The notes below the pieces were generated by a model. That model did not search any database. It saw nothing but the letters and a program-made list of their open reading frames with translations, and was not told where the DNA came from. A DNA stretch of 19,137 bases from Streptosporangiaceae bacterium (GTDB taxonomy: Bacteria; Actinomycetota; Actinomycetes; Streptosporangiales; Streptosporangiaceae): the NCBI GenBank assembly GCA_030040475.1, contig JASHTQ010000073.1, positions 1 through 19,137 of the forward strand. The letters are read 5' to 3'. Of this stretch, positions 7,068-14,898 are shown piece after piece. Both the position numbers and the translations under genes were made by a program. The first letter of the stretch is position 1, and the number at the start of each line of letters is the position of its first letter.

Positions 7068-8261
7068 TCAGGGCTCGAGCAGCACCTTGACGGCACCGGT
7101 GCGCCGTGAGTCCTTCACCGCCAGCACGGCCTCGTCCCAGCGCTCGAGCGGGAAACGGTGCGTGATGACGGGCGTGAGGTCCATGCCGCCCGCCACGAAG
7201 TCGAAGTAGTGCTCCATCGCGTGCTTGGCCACGCCGTCCACCTCCTCGATCCCGAAGCCGTTCGAGCCGATGACGCGCAGCTCCTTGAAGTACAGCGGCG
7301 TCCACTCGAAGCGCTTGGGCGGCTCCACGCCGGAAACGACGAGCGTGCCGCCGGTCATCAGCAGGCGCAGCGACGTCTCCACGGTTTCGGTCGAGCCGAT
7401 CGTGTCGTAGACCACGGCCGGGCCGTCCTGCAGCCAGTCGTGCTTGCTCCACGGCGTGAGCGGCGTCGCTCCGGCCCGGCGTGCCACCTGCGCGACGAGC
7501 TCGTCGGGCGAGGAGGAAAGCACGGCGTGGGCGCCGAGCCTGGTGGCGAGCTCGGCCCGCGCGCCCGGCCGGGTCGCCGCCCACACCTCGGCGGCCGGAT
7601 ACAGGTGGCGCAGCAGCGCGATCACGGCGAAGGCGAGCGTGCCCGAGCCGTAGACCAGGACGGCCTGGCCATCGGCGGGCGGCGCGAGCAGGATCGAGCG
7701 CAGCGAGACGCTGACCGGATCGGCGAGCACCGCGGCCTCGTCGCTGACGTGACCGGGTATCGCGAACAGCTGCGCGGGATGCGCGCAGAAGCGCTCGGCG
7801 TGCGCACCGAAGGCCGCCGCGCAGTTCCCGAGGTGAATCGAGACCGGCAGGTCGCCGGAACGGAAGTTGCGACACCACGGGTAGCGGCCGGCCTTGCAGG
7901 CCTCGCACGGCGGGTCGATGCCGCGCGGCACGCACGACAGCCACGGGTTGAGCACCACCCGGGCGCCGTCGTCTATCCGCCGCCCGACCACTTCGTGCCC
8001 CAGCACGTGCGGAAACGACACCAGCGCGGTGAGCGGGTTGTCGCGGGCGCCGTTCAGCAGGATCTGCTTCACGTCGGAGCCGCACAGGCCGGAGAACGTG
8101 GTCTGCACCCGCACCCAGTCCGCGGCGGGCAGCGGCAGCTCGTCGATCTCCTCGATGCGGACGGGCGCGAACCGCGAAACGAAGGCATGCTTGTCGACCC
8201 GTCCGCCGATGGCCGAGGCCGCCTCCCTGGCCAGGCTGTGCCGGAACACCAGTGCCTTCAT
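7068..8261 (-). CDS. Zinc-dependent medium-chain alcohol dehydrogenase family protein
   Basis: The 397-residue protein is a member of the zinc-binding medium-chain dehydrogenase/reductase superfamily, which oxidises alcohols with NAD(P). Catalytic-zinc candidates are C60 in GLCGSD, H89-E90 in GHE and D181 in LADPVSV. Structural-zinc cysteines are C110, C119, C122 and C130; the first gap is 8 residues rather than the usual 2. The nucleotide-binding fold starts at VLVYGSGTLAF (201-211). The substrate cannot be told from sequence. The frame is open upstream, but ATG at 8261 is preferred: AGGAGG lies 6 bases before it, it begins with the usual MKALVF, and it overlaps the mutase stop as ATGA. This means coupled translation with the mutase gene. 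Confidence 0.9.
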   Translation of the reverse strand: MKALVFRHSLAREAASAIGGRVDKHAFVSRFAPVRIEEIDELPLPAADWVRVQTTFSGLCGSDVKQILLNGARDNPLTALVSFPHVLGHEVVGRRIDDGARVVLNPWLSCVPRGIDPPCEACKAGRYPWCRNFRSGDLPVSIHLGNCAAAFGAHAERFCAHPAQLFAIPGHVSDEAAVLADPVSVSLRSILLAPPADGQAVLVYGSGTLAFAVIALLRHLYPAAEVWAATRPGARAELATRLGAHAVLSSSPDELVAQVARRAGATPLTPWSKHDWLQDGPAVVYDTIGSTETVETSLRLLMTGGTLVVSGVEPPKRFEWTPLYFKELRVIGSNGFGIEEVDGVAKHAMEHYFDFVAGGMDLTPVITHRFPLERWDEAVLAVKDSRRTGAVKVLLEP

Positions 8262-10123
8262 GCCGACCCTCCTTGTCCAAGCGCGGCCTCGAGCGCGGGC
8301 CGCAGCGCGGCCGCCCGCTCGGCCGCGACCCGGCGGGCAGCCGCCAGGGACCGGCCCTCGAGCTGCTCCACGATCTCGACATAGCACTTGATCTTCGGCT
8401 CGGTCCCGCTCGGCCGCAGCACCACGCGCCCGCCGGCCAGCCGGAAGATCAGCACGTCAGCGGGCGGCAGCACCGGCCCGGCTCCCGGTGGCGCGCCGGC
8501 CGGGCAGTCCGCGCCGGGCTCGGCGGCGAGGTCCAGGACGCTCGACACCGGCAGGCCGCCGAACTGCGTCGGCAGCTCAGCCCGCAGCCGTCTCATGATC
8601 CGCGCCGGGTCGGCGGTCCGCAGCGTCAGCTGGGACGTCAGGTGGACCCCGTGGGCGGCCTCGAGCTCGTCGTACCGCCCGGCCACGGACTGGCCGGCCG
8701 CCTTCGCGTCCGTGGCGAGCCGGAGCATGGCCAGGGCGGCGCCGATCCCGTCCTTGTCCCGCACCACGTCCCCGACCATGTACCCGAGCGCCTCCTCGTA
8801 CCCGAACACGAAGCGCGCGCCGGGCAGGCCGTCGGCCGCCCTGGAGATCCACTTGAACCCGGTCAGCGTCTGCGCGTACCGGGCGCCCGCCGCCGCCGCG
8901 ATCCGGGCCAGCAGCGTCGAGGAGACGATCGTGGACGCGACCAGCCGACCCTCCTCGCCCGCGGTCCGCGCCAGCAGCGCGGCACCGAGCAGCGCACCCG
9001 CCTGGTCCCCGGTCAGCACCCGCCACCCGGCGGCGGCCGCGGAATCAGGCACCGCCACGGCGAGCCTGTCCCCGTCCGGGTCGCTGGCGATCACCAGGTC
9101 GGCGCCGAGCCGCCGCGCCTCCGCAATCGCCAGGTCGAGCGTCCCGGGCTCCTCCGGGTTGGGGAACGCCACGGTCGGAAAGTCCGGATCGGGCTCCGCC
9201 TGCGCCGCCACCACGTGCGGCGCCGCGAACCCGGCCTGCCGGATGGCCCGCAGCATGAGGCCGCCCGCCACCCCGTGCATCGGCGTGTACACGACGCTCA
9301 GGCCGGGCTGTCCGGCCCCCGGCGCCCCGGCGGCGACCGCGACCACCGCGTCCAGGTAGGCGCCGGCCACCTCGTCGCCGTGCCGGGTGATCAGCGTGCT
9401 GTCGGGACCCGCGACCGGAACAAGCGACAGCGGGCCGAGATCGGCGATCCGCTTCTCGATCTCGGCGTCGACCGGCGGGATGACCTGCGCGCCGTCACCG
9501 AGGTAGAGCTTGTACCCGTTGTCCGCGGCCGGGTTGTGGCTCGCGGTGATCATGACACCCGCCGCCGCGCCCAGGTGCCGCACCGCGAACGCGAGCAGGG
9601 GAGTAGGACACGGCAGCGGAAGCACGTGCACCGCGATCCCGGCCCCGGCCAGCACCGCGGCCGCCTCGTCGACAAACTCGGCCGACCGGTGCCGCGCGTC
9701 GCCCCCCACCACAACCAGCCCAACTTGATCCCCTGCACCAGCTCCGCCCGCTCCGCCGTGCACAGGCCCGCCCGGCCCGCCGTGCACAGGCCCGCCCGGC
9801 CCGCTCTGCCCTTCCGGCTCGCCTAGCCCGACCAGCCAGCCGGCCACCGCGGCGGTCGCCGCCCTTACCACGGCCCGGTTCATCCGGTTGGGTCCCGCGG
9901 CAACGACCCCCCGCAGCCCGGCCGTCCCGAATCTCAGCCGTCCCGCGAACCGATCCCGCAATTCCGCATCCGCATCGGTGGCCCCGTCCGAACCGATGCC
10001 ATCACCGGCGTCGGCTGCGAAAGCACGGTCGAGCAGCGCCCGCAGTTCGGCCTGGTCCCGGGCGTCCGGGTCATCCGCGATCCAAGCCTCGGTTACCGCC
10101 CGGAGGTCAGCCTCATCCGTCAC
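8258..10123 (-). CDS. Phosphosugar mutase (phosphoglucomutase/phosphomannomutase superfamily; likely phosphopentomutase type)
   Basis: The 621-residue protein has all four alpha-D-phosphohexomutase regions. RFGTAGLRG lies at 64-72, the phosphoserine loop TASHNP has S195, the metal loop SDPDGDR has D348, D350 and D352, the sugar-binding loop is GYEEALGY (441-448), and the phosphate loop is RPSGTEPK (570-577). The N-terminal FGTAGLRG motif and the length resemble the PGM2/PmmB branch, several of whose members act on ribose- and deoxyribose-1-phosphate. Next to a nucleoside importer and cytidine deaminase, a phosphopentomutase role in salvage is the best guess; glucose- or mannose-phosphate activity is not excluded. 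A Gly-rich insert at 105-131 comes from a 24-bp tandem repeat. The start is GTG at 10123 with little ribosome-site signal; no closer in-frame start gives the family N-terminus. Confidence 0.92.
   Translation of the reverse strand: MTDEADLRAVTEAWIADDPDARDQAELRALLDRAFAADAGDGIGSDGATDADAELRDRFAGRLRFGTAGLRGVVAAGPNRMNRAVVRAATAAVAGWLVGLGEPEGQSGPGGPVHGGPGGPVHGGAGGAGAGDQVGLVVVGGDARHRSAEFVDEAAAVLAGAGIAVHVLPLPCPTPLLAFAVRHLGAAAGVMITASHNPAADNGYKLYLGDGAQVIPPVDAEIEKRIADLGPLSLVPVAGPDSTLITRHGDEVAGAYLDAVVAVAAGAPGAGQPGLSVVYTPMHGVAGGLMLRAIRQAGFAAPHVVAAQAEPDPDFPTVAFPNPEEPGTLDLAIAEARRLGADLVIASDPDGDRLAVAVPDSAAAAGWRVLTGDQAGALLGAALLARTAGEEGRLVASTIVSSTLLARIAAAAGARYAQTLTGFKWISRAADGLPGARFVFGYEEALGYMVGDVVRDKDGIGAALAMLRLATDAKAAGQSVAGRYDELEAAHGVHLTSQLTLRTADPARIMRRLRAELPTQFGGLPVSSVLDLAAEPGADCPAGAPPGAGPVLPPADVLIFRLAGGRVVLRPSGTEPKIKCYVEIVEQLEGRSLAAARRVAAERAAALRPALEAALGQGGSA
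9753..9800 (-). repeat. Two exact 24-bp tandem units inside the mutase gene
   Basis: Units 9753-9776 and 9777-9800 are identical, and part of a third follows. They keep the frame and encode the octapeptide GPGGPVHG in a surface loop of domain 1, before the catalytic serine loop. Confidence 0.88.
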
Positions 10124-10156
10124 CCTGAATTGCTCATTTCGCTCGGTCCTCAGACA

Positions 10157-11710
10157 TCAGTCGTCACTTCTACGACAAACCTTCACATAGAACCCACCTG
10201 TTACCACGCGGCCGGAAAGATCGGGGAGATTCCGGGCTTCGGGGAGACTTGGGTGTGTCATAGGCCACCGGATCCTCCCTAAAGCCCGGATCCTCCCAGG
10301 AAATCCGGGGGTCTGTCGCGGCGGGAACGCCAGCGATGCGTCTCGAGCCGGGAGCCGCACGGCCGGCCGCCGCGCGGGCGTCGGCACCGGCCCGGCCCGC
10401 GCACCACCGCTCGTTCGGCATAAGGATTTTACGTAGGGGATGCCCTCGGCACGGGGACCGCGGACCTTGCCGACGAGGCCGGCCAGCACGATGATCGTGA
10501 TGATATACGGCGCCATCGACAGCAGATTGGACTGGATCGGCACGTTGATCGTGCCCAGGATCAGCTCGAGCTGCGAGGTGAAGCCGAACAGCAGCGCCGC
10601 CGCCACCGCGCCGAACGGCGTGTACCGTCCGAAGATCATCGCGGCCAGGGCGATGTAGCCCTCCCCGGAGGACATGTCCTTGGTGAACGAGCCGGCCGAG
10701 CCGACCGTGAAGTACGCGCCGCCGATCCCGGCGATGACCCCGGCCGCGATCACGTTGCGGTACCGCATCGCGATCACCTTGATGCCCACCGTGTCGGCCG
10801 CGACGGGGTGCTCGCCGATGGCCCGGGTGCGCAGGCCCCACCGGGTGGCGAACAGGCCGACCTGGACCGCGGCCAGCGCGACGTAGGTGAGGTACAGGAA
10901 GATCGTGGAGTCGAAGAAGACCGGCCCGATGATCGGGATGTCGCCGAGCAACGGGATCTTGATCGCGCTGAACGTGATCCCCGAGTTCCACGTGTTGGCG
11001 TTGGGGACCATCAGGTCGTCGTACAGGTAACCGGTCAGCCCGAGGATCAGCGTGTTGATCACGACGCCGAGCACGACCTGGTCCACCCGGTAGCCGATGG
11101 CGAAGACCGCGAGCAGCGCCCCGACAAGCGCGCCGGACAGCGCGCCGCTGATCAGGCCCAGCCACAGGCTGCCGGTCACGCTGGCGACCATGGCGGCGGT
11201 GAACGCGCCGGCCAGCAGCTGGCCCTCGATGGCGACGTTGATCACCCCGGACCGGGAGCAGATGACCCCGGTCAGTGCGCCGAGCATGATCGGGATCGAC
11301 CCGGCGAACGTGCCCTGCAGCAGGTTCACGATGTTGAACGCGGTGGTCAGGCCCGCGTCCGCCCAGCACAGCAGCGCGACGATGAGCAGGAACGCCACCA
11401 CGGCCATGGCCACCCGGCGCAGCACCTTGCCGAACGGCAGGAACGCGCGGGCCGCCGCGATGGCCACCGTTATCCCGCCGCACACGTAGCAGGTGGTCGC
11501 GCCGGGCAGCGACAGGTTCGGCACGGTCACCTTGGCGAACGGCTGGGAGAACGCGAACACCGCGTCGCCCGAGTGGCAGAAGTAGCCGAGCACGAGCATG
11601 TCGATGAGCCCGAAGAACAGGAACGTCGCGGGCGCCAGCCAGCGGCGGAACGAGCTGACCGGCGGCTCGCCGGTGACCAGGACGGGCAGTTCGCGTTCGG
11701 TGACGGTCAC
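10157..11710 (-). CDS. ABC transporter permease, nucleoside/simple-sugar type, with an aberrant C-terminal tail
   Basis: This is an integral membrane permease of the BPD_transp_2 (RbsC/YufQ) family, the second permease of the importer. The start GTG at 11710 overlaps the stop of the first permease (GTGA). Residues 24-44, 96-116 and a series from 120 to 415 are strongly hydrophobic. The family core motif GVINVAIEGQLLAGAFTAAM lies at 155-174, and LGVVINTLILGLTGYL lies at 214-229. The homologous part ends at about residue 428 (GKVRGPRAEGIPYVK). The remaining 89 residues are Arg/Pro-rich, contain no membrane segment, include two TTA leucine codons and resemble translated intergenic DNA. The usual stop codon may therefore be lost. 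The complex should sit in the plasma membrane with the first permease and the ATPase. Confidence 0.9.
   Translation of the reverse strand: MTVTERELPVLVTGEPPVSSFRRWLAPATFLFFGLIDMLVLGYFCHSGDAVFAFSQPFAKVTVPNLSLPGATTCYVCGGITVAIAAARAFLPFGKVLRRVAMAVVAFLLIVALLCWADAGLTTAFNIVNLLQGTFAGSIPIMLGALTGVICSRSGVINVAIEGQLLAGAFTAAMVASVTGSLWLGLISGALSGALVGALLAVFAIGYRVDQVVLGVVINTLILGLTGYLYDDLMVPNANTWNSGITFSAIKIPLLGDIPIIGPVFFDSTIFLYLTYVALAAVQVGLFATRWGLRTRAIGEHPVAADTVGIKVIAMRYRNVIAAGVIAGIGGAYFTVGSAGSFTKDMSSGEGYIALAAMIFGRYTPFGAVAAALLFGFTSQLELILGTINVPIQSNLLSMAPYIITIIVLAGLVGKVRGPRAEGIPYVKSLCRTSGGARAGPVPTPARRPAVRLPARDASLAFPPRQTPGFPGRIRALGRIRWPMTHPSLPEARNLPDLSGRVVTGGFYVKVCRRSDD
10160..10426 (-). other. Non-coding-like tail of the second permease frame
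   Basis: This stretch stays open in the permease frame, but its composition is unlike the gene body. It has TTA codons at 10421-10423 and 10280-10282, codons ending in A or T are more frequent, and it contains a bulged hairpin and an 18-bp-spaced direct repeat (CCGGATCCTCCC at 10268 and 10286). It may be the original intergenic region between the transporter and mutase genes. No convincing promoter for the mutase gene could be picked out in it. Confidence 0.5.
10285..10309 (-). terminator. Possible bulged hairpin, former transporter-operon terminator
   Basis: CCCGGATCCT (10285-10294) pairs with AGGA (10298-10301) and TCCGGG (10304-10309) around a CCC loop with an AA bulge. No T-run follows on the minus strand. 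It lies inside the open tail of the permease frame, about 120 bp after the end of the homologous region, where an operon terminator could be expected. Confidence 0.35.
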
Positions 11711-13104
11711 GCGTTCCACCCCCTCGACAGCACCGCGATCACGCCGCCCGCGCCTCGCAGCCGGAATATCGTCCGGATCAGCGGCGGCGCGGCAACGAAC
11801 AGGACCACCACCCCCTCGAGCACCTGGACCATGTCCACCGGCGTCCCGGTCACCGACTGCATCAGCGGCGACCCGGCGTGCAGCGCCCCGAACAGCAGGC
11901 CGGCCAGCACCACGCCGAGCGGGCGGCCCGCGCCGAGCAGCGCGACCGTGATCGCGTCGATGCCGTAGGTGCCGTAGCTCTGGAAGTTGAGGCTGAAGTC
12001 GGTGCCCTGGATGACCGCGGACCCGGCAAGCCCGGCAAGGCCGCCGGCCAGCAGCATGACGAGGACCCAGTTCCGCTCCACGTTGATGCCCGCCACCCGG
12101 GCCGCGCTCGCGTTCTTGCCGATGCTGCGGAACTCGAACCCGGTGGTGGTGCGGCTCAGCAGCCACCACATGCCAAGCGCGCAGGCCAGCGCGATCAGGA
12201 AGCCGACGTTGACCCGCAGGGACGGGCCGAAAAGGTGCGGCAGGTGCGCGTTGCCCGCGATCGTCGAGGTGATCTCGTTGCTGCTGCCTGGCTGCTGCAT
12301 CAGGTAGTGGTACGAGAGCAGGTAGGCCAGCAGGTACTGCATCACGTAGTTGAGCATGATCGTGACGATGACCTCGTGCGCGCCGGTTCGCGCCTTCAGC
12401 TCGCCGACGACCCAGCCGATCGCCGCGCCGCCGACGAAGCCGCCGAGCACGCAGACGACCGCGTGGACGACGACCGGCATGTTGACGCCGTAGCCGAGGA
12501 AGGTGGCCACGAGCGCGCCGCCGATGAACTGGCTCTGCCCGCCGATGTTGAACATGCCCGCCTGATAGGGCAGCGCGACCGCGAGCCCGGCCAGGATCAG
12601 CGGCGTGGCCTGCACGCAGGTCTCCGACAGCGGGTTGAACACCGCGGCCAGGTAGCCGTCGTGGATCGCGGTGCCGATGGACGCCTGCTGGAACAGCGCC
12701 GCCACCGTGTGCGGGTTGAAGATCGCGCCCTCGAACATCTCCACGTAGGCGCCGACCGCGGTGTCCCAGGCCTGCGCGAGCGCGTTGCCGGGAGCCGAGG
12801 TGAAGTTGCCCCAGGCGTGCAGCACGGTGGTGTTGGTGAACGCGTTGAGCAGGCCGCCGACCACCAGCGCGACGACCAGCGACAGCACCGTGACGACAAA
12901 GACGTTGCCCTGCACGACGTAGTTCAGCACCCGGGCCCAGCCGCCGCCGCGGAGGGGCACGCCCTGCGGCTCCTGCTCCTCGCCGATGGCCGGATCGTCG
13001 GGACTCGGCGACAGGATTCCCGGTTCCTCGGCGGCACCGGAAGGGCCGGCCGGGTCCACGGGCGGGTCTACCGGGTCAGGGGAAGGGGAATCGTGCTCGC
13101 TCAT
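11707..13104 (-). CDS. ABC transporter permease, nucleoside/simple-sugar type
   Basis: The 465-residue integral membrane protein is the first permease of the importer (BPD_transp_2 family, YufP-like). An acidic, Pro/Ser-rich cytoplasmic N-terminus of about 55 residues precedes the first membrane segment at about 62-88. A loop of about 75 residues follows, then hydrophobic segments from 163 to 444. Family hallmarks are FNIGGQSQFIGGALVATF (185-202) and HEVIVTIMLNYVMQYLLAYLL (243-263). EFRSIGKNASAARVAGI (324-340) is the likely ATPase-coupling region. The ATG at 13104 overlaps the ATPase stop (ATGA), and its own stop overlaps the next permease start, so all three transporter subunits are coupled. 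The frame is open further upstream, but that part lies within the ATPase gene. Confidence 0.94.
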   Translation of the reverse strand: MSEHDSPSPDPVDPPVDPAGPSGAAEEPGILSPSPDDPAIGEEQEPQGVPLRGGGWARVLNYVVQGNVFVVTVLSLVVALVVGGLLNAFTNTTVLHAWGNFTSAPGNALAQAWDTAVGAYVEMFEGAIFNPHTVAALFQQASIGTAIHDGYLAAVFNPLSETCVQATPLILAGLAVALPYQAGMFNIGGQSQFIGGALVATFLGYGVNMPVVVHAVVCVLGGFVGGAAIGWVVGELKARTGAHEVIVTIMLNYVMQYLLAYLLSYHYLMQQPGSSNEITSTIAGNAHLPHLFGPSLRVNVGFLIALACALGMWWLLSRTTTGFEFRSIGKNASAARVAGINVERNWVLVMLLAGGLAGLAGSAVIQGTDFSLNFQSYGTYGIDAITVALLGAGRPLGVVLAGLLFGALHAGSPLMQSVTGTPVDMVQVLEGVVVLFVAAPPLIRTIFRLRGAGGVIAVLSRGWNA

Positions 13105-14774
13105 TGGCCCGCTCCCGGTGCTGGGGTCGAGGTTTCCGTGCCCCCGGTCTCGGTCTCCGGCGCGGCGCTGCTCGCCTGCCCGTCCGGTGACTCCGCCGTG
13201 CCGGCCCCCGCGCCGGGCGCCGTGCCGGTCCCCGCGCCGGGCACCGTGCCAGGCGCCGCGCCGGGCGGCGCCTCGTCGTCCAGGCCCCCCGCCATCAGCC
13301 GCCCGAGTTCCTCCACCGGCACGTCCGGCGGCCGGAAGCCGGTGATCTTGCCCTCGTACATGACCGCGATCCTGTCCGCAAGCGCGTAGATCTCGTCGAG
13401 CTCGGCGGAGACGATCAGCACCGCGTCGCCCTGGTCGCGCTGCTCCACGATCCGGCGGTGCACGAACTCGATCGAGCCCACGTCGAGGCCCCGCGTCGGC
13501 TGGCTGGCGATCAGCAGCTTGTGCTGCCGGCCGAGCTCCCTGGCCAGGATGACCTTCTGCTGGTTGCCGCCGGACAGCGTGCCGACGGGGGTGTTCACCG
13601 ACGTGGTCCGCACGTCGAACTCGCTGACCCGGTCGGAGGCGTTGCTGGCGATCGCGCTCAGGTTGAGATTGATGCCGGAGGCGAACGGCGGCTGGTCGAA
13701 CACGTCGAGCACCATGTTGTCCGCGACGGAGAAGTCGCCGATCAGCCCGTCTTCCTGCCGGTCCTCTGGCACGTACGCGAACCCGGCGTGCAGCCGCTGC
13801 CGCGGCGTGGCGTGGGTGAGGTCGCGCCCGTTCAGCGCCACCCGGCCGGACACGGTGGGCCGCAGCCCCATCAGCGCCTCGCACAGCTCGGTCTGCCCGT
13901 TGCCCTGCACGCCGGCCACGCCCAGGATCTCGCCCGCCCGGACGCCGAACGATATCCCGTTCACCCAGACCCGGCCCGTCTCGTCGGTCACGGTCAGGTC
14001 GGCGACCTCGAAGACCAGCTCGCCGGGCTTGGCCGGCTGCTTGCTCACCCGCAGCTGCACGTTGCGGCCGACCATCAGCGCGGCCAGTTCGTCCGCGGTC
14101 GCCGACGGAGGGCGCTCGCCGACCACCGCGCCGCGGCGCAGCACGGTGATCGTGTCGGCGATCTCCTGGACCTCCCTGAGCTTGTGGGAGATGAAGACGA
14201 TCGAGGTCCCGCCGTCCTTCAGCTCCTTGATGATCCGGAACAGGTCGTCGGTCTCGGCCGGGGTCAGCACCGCGGTCGGCTCGTCGAGGATCAGCACGCT
14301 GGCGTTCCTGACCAGCGCCTTGATGATCTCGACCCGCTGCTGGATGCCGACTGGCAGGTTCTCGACCACCGCGTCCGGGTCGACGTCGAGCCCGTAGCGG
14401 CGGGACAGCTCCCTGACGTCCCTGCGGTTCTTCCGCCGGTCGAGCAGCCGCGCCGGGGTGACCTCCTCGATGCCCAGCGTGACGTTCTCCGCCACGGTGA
14501 ACACGGGCACCAGCATGAAGTGCTGGTGCACCATGCCGATGCCCGCCGTGATGGCGTCGCGGGGGGAGTGGAACTGGACCGGCCTGGCGTCGATCAGTAT
14601 CTGGCCCTCGTCCGGCTGGAGCAGCCCGTACAGGACGTTCATCAGGGTCGTCTTGCCCGCGCCGTTCTCGCCGAGCAGGGCGTGCACCTGGCCGGGGGCG
14701 ACGGACAGGTCGATCCCGTCGTTGGCCACCAGCGGACCGAAACGCTTTGTGATGCCCCTCAGCTCAAGTTCCAC
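13101..14774 (-). CDS. ABC transporter ATP-binding protein with two ABC domains (nucleoside/sugar type)
   Basis: This is the energising subunit of the importer, 557 residues, of the RbsA/MglA/YufO type with two fused ABC domains. Domain 1 has Walker A GENGAGKT (35-42), Q-loop Q84, signature region PVGIQQRVEI (141-150), Walker B LILDEPTA (161-168) and switch H197. Domain 2 has a degenerate Walker A GVQGNGQT (288-295), signature LSGGNQQK (400-407), and a Walker B reading LIASQPTRGLD (421-431), in which the usual Asp-Glu pair is Ser-Gln. A non-hydrolytic second site is normal for this branch. Residues 502-557 are a Gly/Ala/Pro/Thr tail made partly by 24-bp repeats and are not part of the family fold. 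The start is GTG at 14774, with GAGGGA a few bases upstream. Confidence 0.95.
   Translation of the reverse strand: MELELRGITKRFGPLVANDGIDLSVAPGQVHALLGENGAGKTTLMNVLYGLLQPDEGQILIDARPVQFHSPRDAITAGIGMVHQHFMLVPVFTVAENVTLGIEEVTPARLLDRRKNRRDVRELSRRYGLDVDPDAVVENLPVGIQQRVEIIKALVRNASVLILDEPTAVLTPAETDDLFRIIKELKDGGTSIVFISHKLREVQEIADTITVLRRGAVVGERPPSATADELAALMVGRNVQLRVSKQPAKPGELVFEVADLTVTDETGRVWVNGISFGVRAGEILGVAGVQGNGQTELCEALMGLRPTVSGRVALNGRDLTHATPRQRLHAGFAYVPEDRQEDGLIGDFSVADNMVLDVFDQPPFASGINLNLSAIASNASDRVSEFDVRTTSVNTPVGTLSGGNQQKVILARELGRQHKLLIASQPTRGLDVGSIEFVHRRIVEQRDQGDAVLIVSAELDEIYALADRIAVMYEGKITGFRPPDVPVEELGRLMAGGLDDEAPPGAAPGTVPGAGTGTAPGAGAGTAESPDGQASSAAPETETGGTETSTPAPGAGQ
13201..13272 (-). repeat. 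Three tandem 24-bp units in the 3' end of the ATPase gene
   Basis: Units at 13201-13224, 13225-13248 and 13249-13272 share the pattern CCGG.CCCCGCGCCGGGC.CCGTG with a few changes, mostly in the third. They encode Gly/Ala/Pro/Thr-rich octapeptides in the C-terminal tail. Confidence 0.8.
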
Positions 14775-14799
14775 GATCCCTCAGTTCCCGAGCAAGCTC

Positions 14800-14823
14800 C
14801 GAGCACGTTCCCGAGCACGTTCC
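14800..14823. repeat. Two 12-bp tandem units before the ATPase gene
   Basis: CGAGCACGTTCC occurs at 14800-14811 and again at 14812-14823, with partial copies on both sides. It lies in the 124-bp gap between the BMP and ATPase genes, which otherwise holds only the strong hairpin at 14833-14873 and the ATPase ribosome site. Confidence 0.75.
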
Positions 14824-14832
14824 CGAGCGCCG

Positions 14833-14873
14833 ATGTGGCAGCGGTGCGCGATCGTGCCGCACCGCTGCCACAT
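14833..14873 (-). terminator. Strong hairpin between the BMP and ATPase genes (attenuating terminator or 3' stabiliser)
   Basis: Bases 14833-14848 and 14858-14873 are perfectly complementary over 16 bp around a 9-base loop. On the minus strand it lies 26 bases after the BMP stop codon. No T-run follows. In binding-protein importer operons such a hairpin often allows much more binding protein than membrane parts to be made, by partial termination or by protecting the upstream mRNA end. Confidence 0.75.
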
Positions 14874-14898
14874 TCTGGCTAAGCCACCGCGAACTTGG

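Noticed and set aside
10160..10176. Small inverted repeat GTCGT / ACGAC near the permease stop
   Set aside because: Five-base arms are expected by chance, and no function is suggested by position.
13200..13272. Repeats in the ATPase tail considered as a CRISPR-like array
   Set aside because: The units are directly adjacent with no spacers, keep the reading frame and encode a low-complexity tail.
11878..13389. Plus-strand open frame of 503 codons opposite the first permease gene
   Set aside because: The composition is Arg/Asp/His/Gln-rich without motifs, and the opposite strand encodes a clear permease.
13458..14882. Plus-strand open frame of 474 codons opposite the ATPase gene
   Set aside because: It is an antisense shadow; the minus strand carries complete Walker and signature motifs.
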